From Flammeovirgaceae bacterium (GTDB lineage Bacteria; Bacteroidota; Bacteroidia; Cytophagales; Cyclobacteriaceae), in NCBI GenBank assembly GCA_003229495.1, contig QIEB01000634.1, positions 1-21,252 of the forward strand: DNA of 21,252 nt, read 5' to 3'. Position numbers and translations under genes: made by a program. This document shows positions 16,372-21,252 of the stretch, piece by piece (within the stretch, counting starts at the first letter, position 1; each line of letters starts with the position of its first letter). The notes beneath the pieces are model-generated. The model had not been told where the DNA came from. It searched no databases and worked only from the letters and a program-made list of their open reading frames with translations.

Positions 16372-16490
16372 AACAAGCACCAAAAATCAAAATACAACTA
16401 AACTTCAAATTCCAAGATTCAAGTAAAACCCTTTGTAACTTGGAGTTTGAGATTTAGAATTTAGTTGTCATTTGTTATTTGTCTTTTGAA
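16372..16490. repeat. Imperfect inverted repeat between converging operons
   Basis: The left arm (about 16372-16414, including CAACTAAACTTCAAATTCCAAG) is an imperfect inverse complement of the right arm (about 16439-16490, including CTTGGAGTTTGAG and TTTAGTTGTC), separated by about 24 nt. It could fold into a long hairpin acting as a two-way transcription barrier for the converging genes, or be a dispersed low-complexity spacer repeat. A small CTAGCC-TTACT-GGCTAG hairpin precedes it near 16350. Confidence 0.6.
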
Positions 16491-16514
16491 GCTTCTCATC
16501 TACAGATGAGAAGC
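16491..16514. other. 10-bp hairpin over the ATP-grasp 3 stop codon
   Basis: GCTTCTCATC (16491-16500) and GATGAGAAGC (16505-16514) form a perfect 10-bp stem with a TACA loop. The stop of the minus-strand ATP-grasp gene (16500-16502) is inside it. No T-run follows on the minus strand, so it is not a classic terminator. The hairpin over the HTCS1 stop is a similar case. Confidence 0.65.
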
Positions 16515-17717
16515 ATCCGGCGGTTCCAAACTTGCATGAAACCCTTCAGCGATACGATTGGTATATTGCTCCAACAGGTCCCTGACTCTGGAAGCGCTAT
16601 CTGATTTCAGTATCAACCCTATATGCCACTCTTTGTTCATGCGCCAGCAAATCTCGGGATCAGTAAATGAAGATGTATCAGGATGCTGGAACCGGCTAAG
16701 AGAAACTACAATACCCGCATAATCATGTCTTACCTCAGGCATATGATAGGTTTCGTTCATGGCCACCGCCAATTCCATATGCGCCCATTCACGCCATAGA
16801 TTTATCCCGGTAGCAGCTTCCACCATCTCCGCCAGATTAGCCCCTCCTACTCTGGCGGAGGTCTCTAAAAAATAAAATTCGCCAGTCTCCCGGGACTTTA
16901 TAAATTCAGTATGTGAGGCACTGCTCTGCATACCAAACCCTTCCAGCACCCGCTGATTAAGGGCCATAAGTTTTTGTTGGTCTTCTGAACCCATTTCAAG
17001 AGTACATGATCTAAATATTCCACCTCCATGTGCTACCTCAAATGGGGCATCCAAATACATACTTGCCTTGGCAAATAGCACTTTCCCCTGATAGATCAGT
17101 GAGTCGACATGATAGACATCACCTGGAGCAAAACGCTCCACCAAATAACCATGACGATGGTCCTGTAGGCCATTGACAGTTTCCCACAAATCATCTTTAG
17201 AGGCTATTTTTTGAATGCCTGTGGCTGAAGCTTCACTTCTGGGTTTCAGCAGCCAGGGAGCAGGTACCTGTTCGGTAAATTGGTGTATATCCGAATCCTT
17301 AAATAGTCCGGTGAATTGCGGAACTGGAATCTGCGCCTCTGCAGCCTTCATACGCATGGCCAGTTTGTCCCTGAAATACCTGGCGGTGGTAGACCCCATG
17401 CCCGGCATTCTGAAATGTTCTCGTAAATGTGCCACCTGGTCCACGTCAAAATCATCAAGGGCTACGAATTTGTTAAAGCCGATGGTACGCATCTTGTAGG
17501 CAATTGAGTTTATAAGGTCATTCATCACCCAGCTACCATTCTCTTGAAGGTCCATAAAATAGGTGTCTTCGATGCAATCCCATGGCCAATCTTCATGCTG
17601 TAGTTTGGTTGCTGTAAGCAGGAACATCCGATGACCCCGCGCATGTCCTGCTTCCATAAAGGCGGCCCCTTTAAAATATGATGATATACAAAGTACAGCA
17701 AGTGTGGTGTCATGCAT
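16500..17717 (-). CDS. ATP-grasp ligase 3
   Basis: The product has 405 residues and is cytoplasmic, with the full carbamoyl-phosphate-synthase/biotin-carboxylase-type layout. A pre-ATP-grasp Rossmann domain (1-95) contains KFVALDDFDVDQVAHLRE. The TTARYFRDKLAMRMKAAEAQIPVPQF segment is typical of L-amino-acid-ligase-like enzymes. WLLKPRSEASATGI has nucleotide Lys158, and YLVERFAPGDVYHVDSLI is the hinge. FYFLETSARVGGANLAEMVE corresponds to the catalytic Glu/Asn/Arg segment, here with Ser in place of the more usual Asn. The C-terminal 90 residues form the cap. It is the last of three minus-strand genes, 11 nt after the aminopeptidase stop. It probably joins an amino acid or other carboxylate to an amine in the same pathway; the substrate is unknown. 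Confidence 0.9.
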   Translation of the reverse strand: MHDTTLAVLCISSYFKGAAFMEAGHARGHRMFLLTATKLQHEDWPWDCIEDTYFMDLQENGSWVMNDLINSIAYKMRTIGFNKFVALDDFDVDQVAHLREHFRMPGMGSTTARYFRDKLAMRMKAAEAQIPVPQFTGLFKDSDIHQFTEQVPAPWLLKPRSEASATGIQKIASKDDLWETVNGLQDHRHGYLVERFAPGDVYHVDSLIYQGKVLFAKASMYLDAPFEVAHGGGIFRSCTLEMGSEDQQKLMALNQRVLEGFGMQSSASHTEFIKSRETGEFYFLETSARVGGANLAEMVEAATGINLWREWAHMELAVAMNETYHMPEVRHDYAGIVVSLSRFQHPDTSSFTDPEICWRMNKEWHIGLILKSDSASRVRDLLEQYTNRIAEGFHASLEPPDASHL

Positions 17718-17728
17718 GATGGTAGGGT

Positions 17729-19210
17729 CTATTTTGATATCAGGGACCGGGCAAAGTCAACCAGTAGTCGAACTCCAAACCCCGTAGCAGACTTCATACG
17801 GGCATGTCCAGTATCCCCAAACGCCACTCCAGCTATGTCCAGGTGGGCCCATTTCTGCTCATCCTTAATGAAAAACTCCAGAAACTTGGCTGCGGTAATG
17901 GCTCCTGCCACTGGTTTTCCACTCAAATTTTTCACATCGGCTATGTCAGAGTATAAGGCGTCCTGGTAGCTTTCCCATAAAGGTAGTCGCCATACCCGTT
18001 CCTGGGTGTGGTCTCCTGACAAGCAAATTGAATCTGCCAAAGTATCATCGTGGGTGAATAGCCCGGCAGCTTCATGGCCCAAAGTCGCTACACAGCTTCC
18101 TGTCAAAGTGGCCAGATCAATAAGAACATCCGGCGAATATTGCTGCTGAATATAGCTAAGTGCATCCGCCAGGATCAGGCGTCCTTCTGCATCGGTATCT
18201 ATCACCTCAATGCTCTTACCGGCATGTGACTGTATGACATCCCCTGGCCTGAGGCTCAATGCATCCACACTATTTTCAGCTACCGGAATTATTGCCGCCA
18301 CATTCAAAGGCAGTTCTAACCGTGCAATTAGCTCAATGGCGCCCAGTACCGCAGCAGCACCTCCCATATCACTTTTCATATAGTGCATGTTGGTTGGTTT
18401 TTTCAGGGACAACCCTCCGGTATCGAAAGTTACTCCCTTACCCACCAGTCCCAGGTCAATTTTTGAGGAATCCTTATCAACATGAGTGTATACGGCTTTA
18501 ATCAATATTGGCTGGTGTTCGCTACCCCGCCCAACCGCCAGTAGGGCCTGTAGATTCTGTTGTTCCAAGGCCTCATGATCCAATATTTCAACCCTATATC
18601 CATTGGACTTTCCGGATTCCTGGGCCCATTGTCCTAAATACTGCGGAGTTTTAAAGTTACCCGGTCCATCGACCAGAGCACAAATGCTTTTCATCACCAT
18701 CGAGGTATGTCGTGCCTCATCGACTTGGGCGACGAAATCACTGGTCTTCTGGTTGACCAACAACTGGACTTGACGCAATAGATGTGATTCATCATTTTCG
18801 GTCTTATAAACTCCAACCGAATAATCCGACAAACTGAGCCCCAACACACATTGATAGACTACTGACTCCGGCAGGTGCCTCAAATCCACCATCAAAATTG
18901 ATGTTATTCTGGTTTTCTCATTGTCAATGAATTGACGAAAAGTCCGATATGCTACCAAAAGTTGAGATTCTTTGCCCAACCCCAATAGAAACACAACCTG
19001 TTGCTGTTGCTGTTGCTGGACTAATAGCGCACATATCTCCCTGTGCTTACCGGAAAAACCCCCGATAACTCCTCCAGGGATCCAAGAATTATCAATCTCT
19101 GTACCTTGAAAGTGTGGGACCAATACCTGATCAATATGGTCAGGTATTTCTGTGGTCAGCTCAAATTTAATTGGATCCTTCATTTGTAAGGGTAATCTAC
19201 TATTATTCAA
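17729..19210 (-). CDS. M17 leucyl aminopeptidase family protein
   Basis: The product has 493 residues. An N-terminal macro-like domain (about 1-160) and a C-terminal metallopeptidase domain follow the PepA pattern. Metal and active-site residues are all present: Lys258 and Asp263 in GKGVTFDTGG, Lys270, Asp281 in MKSDMGG, and Asp340, Glu342 and Arg344 in DTDAEGR. These are exactly 12 lower than the E. coli PepA numbers I know, so an active dinuclear enzyme is expected. It releases N-terminal amino acids from short peptides in the cytoplasm. Odd feature: seven consecutive Gln at 65-71, encoded by alternating CAG/CAA. The start may be the downstream Met10 (19183) instead of 19210. It lies between the esterase (6-nt gap) and ATP-grasp 3 (11-nt gap), so here it is probably a pathway or turnover enzyme for the cluster's peptide-like product. 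Confidence 0.95.
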   Translation of the reverse strand: MNNSRLPLQMKDPIKFELTTEIPDHIDQVLVPHFQGTEIDNSWIPGGVIGGFSGKHREICALLVQQQQQQQVVFLLGLGKESQLLVAYRTFRQFIDNEKTRITSILMVDLRHLPESVVYQCVLGLSLSDYSVGVYKTENDESHLLRQVQLLVNQKTSDFVAQVDEARHTSMVMKSICALVDGPGNFKTPQYLGQWAQESGKSNGYRVEILDHEALEQQNLQALLAVGRGSEHQPILIKAVYTHVDKDSSKIDLGLVGKGVTFDTGGLSLKKPTNMHYMKSDMGGAAAVLGAIELIARLELPLNVAAIIPVAENSVDALSLRPGDVIQSHAGKSIEVIDTDAEGRLILADALSYIQQQYSPDVLIDLATLTGSCVATLGHEAAGLFTHDDTLADSICLSGDHTQERVWRLPLWESYQDALYSDIADVKNLSGKPVAGAITAAKFLEFFIKDEQKWAHLDIAGVAFGDTGHARMKSATGFGVRLLVDFARSLISK

Positions 19211-19216
19211 GGGAAT

Positions 19217-19981
19217 TTATTGATCAAAGAATAACCATTTCAAGGCAATGGGGAACTCCTCACGCCAATTCTTCTCGTTATGAAAACCGTCGGGATTATG
19301 CGAAAATTTAAAGCGCAATCCCTCACCCGTGTTAGTTAACAAGTCTGCCCCAAAACGCATCACGTTGGGCAAATGGGCCTGACTTTCTTTACCGCCAGCG
19401 TACAAATAAAGATGGGAAGATTCAACGGGGGCGAACTTCTTGGCCATCTGGTAAATCCTGCGGCTGAGCCATAGACTTGGTGAAAATATCATCATTCTGC
19501 TGAAGGTCCGGGGGAAACTAAGACCGGCAAATAGACTAATGAGCCCTCCCATAGAACTGCCACCGATGCCGGTATGATCACTACCGGTCAACACCCTATA
19601 TTTATTGTCTACATATGGCTTGAGGGTTTCCATTAGAAATTGGATGTACAGCTTACCCTGACCTTTGCCGTATTTTCTGGTGTTGAACGGCAGGTATTCA
19701 TTCAACCGGTCTTCCCCGCCATGATCAATAGCAATAACCACCACCTCCCCAAAGCCTTGTTTAGCCAGGTGCTCCAATGACCGGTCAATGGCCCAATTAC
19801 CAAAAGGGGAGTCTTCGTCGAACAAATTCTGTCCGTCGTGTAAATATAATACCGGATACTCTTTCTCACTTTGGTTATAGTCAAAAGGCAACAGTGCAGC
19901 AATCCTCCTTCGCCGGTTCAACTGAGGGATTAAATAGTCTTCCTCGATGATTTCAATATGGGGTTGATAGCTTTTTGACAC
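19217..19981 (-). CDS. Putative esterase, alpha/beta hydrolase (esterase D / COG2819-like)
   Basis: The product has 254 residues and no signal peptide. The family start RRRRIAALLPFDY leads to YPVLYLHDGQNLFD, a standard early segment. The nucleophile elbow is GGSSMGG with Ser143, and the catalytic His is His234 in DGFHNEKNWREE. An Asp is likely in the stretch before it. Relatives include enterochelin esterase/Fes-like and esterase D-type hydrolases that act on small esters or peptides. It is the first gene of the minus-strand operon, with the aminopeptidase following after 6 nt. With the unrelated esterase at 11441 it gives the locus two alpha/beta hydrolases. Its promoter should lie in the repeat-rich divergent region before the sulfatase. 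The specific substrate is unknown. Confidence 0.88.
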   Translation of the reverse strand: MSKSYQPHIEIIEEDYLIPQLNRRRRIAALLPFDYNQSEKEYPVLYLHDGQNLFDEDSPFGNWAIDRSLEHLAKQGFGEVVVIAIDHGGEDRLNEYLPFNTRKYGKGQGKLYIQFLMETLKPYVDNKYRVLTGSDHTGIGGSSMGGLISLFAGLSFPRTFSRMMIFSPSLWLSRRIYQMAKKFAPVESSHLYLYAGGKESQAHLPNVMRFGADLLTNTGEGLRFKFSHNPDGFHNEKNWREEFPIALKWLFFDQ

Positions 19982-20037
19982 TACTGTATCCTCCGTCCGC
20001 GAAAGTACCCCTTTGGGAGCAGTTGAACAATAGAATA

Positions 20038-20109
20038 TGGGAACAATTGATCAATGGAGGATGGACAGTGGGAACAATTGATCAATAGAGCATTTGACAT
20101 TTGATCAAT
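20038..20109. repeat. Repeated TTGATCAAT boxes in a divergent intergenic region
   Basis: TGGGAACAATTGATCAAT occurs twice exactly (20038-20055 and 20069-20086, 31 bp apart), and the core TTGATCAAT occurs a third time at 20101-20109. TTGATCAA is itself a palindrome. The boxes lie between the start of the minus-strand esterase (19981) and the sulfatase start (20207), where both promoters should be. They may be operators for a dimeric regulator, or low-complexity spacer repeats common in this group. Confidence 0.65.
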
Positions 20110-20206
20110 AGATTGATAGAATATTAGATTAACGACCGTAGATTGCCTCCATATCTTTATTTTACATAATGCAATAAACTCATCATCAGAGGTCAATTGC
20201 ACAACT

Positions 20207-21252
20207 ATGAATAACCTAATGAAAACCAGTTTATATTTATTCCTTTGTTCGTTTACCGTACTTAATTCCTGCCAACAGCAAGCCCGTAGTGAACCCGACC
20301 AACCCAATATTCTTTGGCTGACTATTGAAGACCTGACACCTATGATCGGGTGCTACGGTGATCCAGTGGCAAAAACACCAACCATAGACCAATTGGCTTC
20401 ACGGGGTGTAAAATACACCAATGCCTATGCTTCCGCAGCAGTTTGTTCTCCTGCCAGATCATGTTTGATCACCGGGGTATTCGCCACCACTTTAGGCACT
20501 CAAAATTTGAGGTCTGAAACCAATATACCGGATGAAATCGTTCCCTTTCCAAAATACCTGCGTGAAGCAGGCTACTACTGTACCAATAATTATAAAGAAG
20601 ACTACAATTTCGAAATTGAGGATATTTGGGACCAGTCCAGCAAAACCGCCCACTGGAGGAACCGGGAAGACGGTCAACCTTTCTTCTCGGTATTCAACTT
20701 CGAAACCACCCACCAGTCGAAAATATTTGGAGCCGACAGCGTATATGAGAAAAGATATGAGCAGTACCTGGGTAAAATAGAAAGAACCGGTCTTGATGAG
20801 GTAATTCTTCCCTCTTATTCTTTTGATACCCCTGAAATCAGGAAGTTGTGGGCCAGGTATTATGATAATGTGCAAATTGTAGACCTCCAGATCAAACAGG
20901 TACTGGAAGAACTGGAAGCTGACGGACTCTCTGAAAACACCATTATTTTTTTCTATTCGGACCATGGTACCGGCATGCCGCGCGGCAAACGGGCCTTGTA
21001 TGATTCAGGTACCAAAGTACCCTTGATCATTGTCGCTCCCAAAAAATATCAAAAGGAGTTTGGATTGCCTCCAGGAACCGTTCAAGACCGTTTAGTAAGT
21101 TTTTTGGATTTCGCGCCTACCATTTTGAGTATGCTTGGGCTAAATATTCCGGATTTTGTACAGGGAATGCCGTTTCTCGGTCCAGATGCCACAGAACAGG
21201 CCGACTATATATTTGCCACCTCCGACCGGGTGGATGAAGCCTATGAGTTAGT
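20207..21252 (+). CDS. Lipoprotein sulfatase, heparan-N-sulfatase-like, 3' partial
   Basis: The frame is open to the window end (348 codons seen). The N-terminus is a lipoprotein signal with lipobox LNSC, Cys22 being lipidated, so the enzyme is membrane-anchored outside the cytoplasm. ILWLTIEDLTPMIGCYGD is the N-terminal metal-binding segment. VCSPARS contains the Cys80-x-Pro-x-Arg84 sulfatase motif, where Cys is converted to formylglycine. GTQNLRS, FFSVFNFETTHQS and SDHGTGMPRGKRALYDSG match the N-sulphoglucosamine sulphohydrolase-like branch of the S1 sulfatases. It would remove sulfate esters or N-sulfates from a polysaccharide or glycan. An internal ATG at 20219 is an alternative start. 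No SusC/SusD pair or other glycan enzyme is in view, so the polysaccharide is not identifiable. Confidence 0.93.
   Translation, partial: MNNLMKTSLYLFLCSFTVLNSCQQQARSEPDQPNILWLTIEDLTPMIGCYGDPVAKTPTIDQLASRGVKYTNAYASAAVCSPARSCLITGVFATTLGTQNLRSETNIPDEIVPFPKYLREAGYYCTNNYKEDYNFEIEDIWDQSSKTAHWRNREDGQPFFSVFNFETTHQSKIFGADSVYEKRYEQYLGKIERTGLDEVILPSYSFDTPEIRKLWARYYDNVQIVDLQIKQVLEELEADGLSENTIIFFYSDHGTGMPRGKRALYDSGTKVPLIIVAPKKYQKEFGLPPGTVQDRLVSFLDFAPTILSMLGLNIPDFVQGMPFLGPDATEQADYIFATSDRVDEAYEL

Noticed and set aside
11441..19981. Graspetide-type RiPP cluster
   Set aside because: ATP-grasp enzymes suggested it, but no small acidic precursor gene with repeated core motifs was seen, no transporter is present, and GCS2 plus GATase fit small-molecule amide formation better.
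19981..20307. Minus-strand open frame upstream of the second esterase
   Set aside because: It runs through the repeat-rich divergent spacer and the sulfatase signal peptide; the composition is not protein-like.
20492..20965. Minus-strand 157-codon open frame antisense to the sulfatase
   Set aside because: It lies wholly within the clearly coding sulfatase frame, which carries the Cys-x-Pro-x-Arg motif, and is its shadow.

Overview
The window looks like a chromosomal segment of a member of the Bacteroidota, probably Cytophagales-like. The signs are a one-protein hybrid two-component regulator with a periplasmic propeller sensor, a lipoprotein sulfatase, moderately AT-rich DNA, TTG starts without obvious Shine-Dalgarno sequences, and low-complexity intergenic repeats. 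No rRNA, tRNA, CRISPR array, transposase or integrase was seen.

Region 1 (1-10374) is a tandemly duplicated three-gene module: a secreted retropepsin-like aspartic protease of type A, a hybrid histidine kinase/AraC regulator (HTCS), and a second secreted retropepsin-like protease of type B. Copy 1 is A1 (cut by the window start, ends 400), HTCS1 (934-5142, intact) and B1 (5511-6014). Copy 2 is A2 (7150-7644), HTCS2 (7868-9718, a pseudogene that lost its whole sensor and carries frameshifts and a stop) and B2 (9886-10374). Both type A genes end in a 3' region with a hairpin terminator. A short motif, TGACACATTT, recurs in intergenic DNA around the modules. Between the copies sits a minus-strand DUF6883-DUF4926 gene pair (6129-6705).

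Region 2 (10462-11274) is a single minus-strand CHAD-domain gene.

Region 3 (11441-19981) is two converging operons that together look like an uncharacterised amide/peptide-forming pathway. The plus-strand set is a COG4947-like esterase, an ATP-grasp ligase, a GCS2-type carboxylate-amine ligase, a class I glutamine amidotransferase and a divergent ATP-grasp-like protein; the last four are nearly or actually overlapping. The minus-strand set is a second esterase, an M17 leucyl aminopeptidase and a third ATP-grasp ligase. This makes up to four ATP-dependent ligases, an ammonia donor, two hydrolases and a peptidase in one locus. The product cannot be told from sequence. The 3' ends of the two operons are separated by an imperfect inverted repeat.

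Region 4 (20207 to the window end) is the start of a lipoprotein sulfatase of the heparan-N-sulfatase-like type. It is divergent from the second esterase across an intergenic region carrying repeated TTGATCAAT boxes.

The two most interesting items are the protease-HTCS-protease module, intact in one copy and decayed in the other, and the eight-gene ligase/hydrolase cluster.
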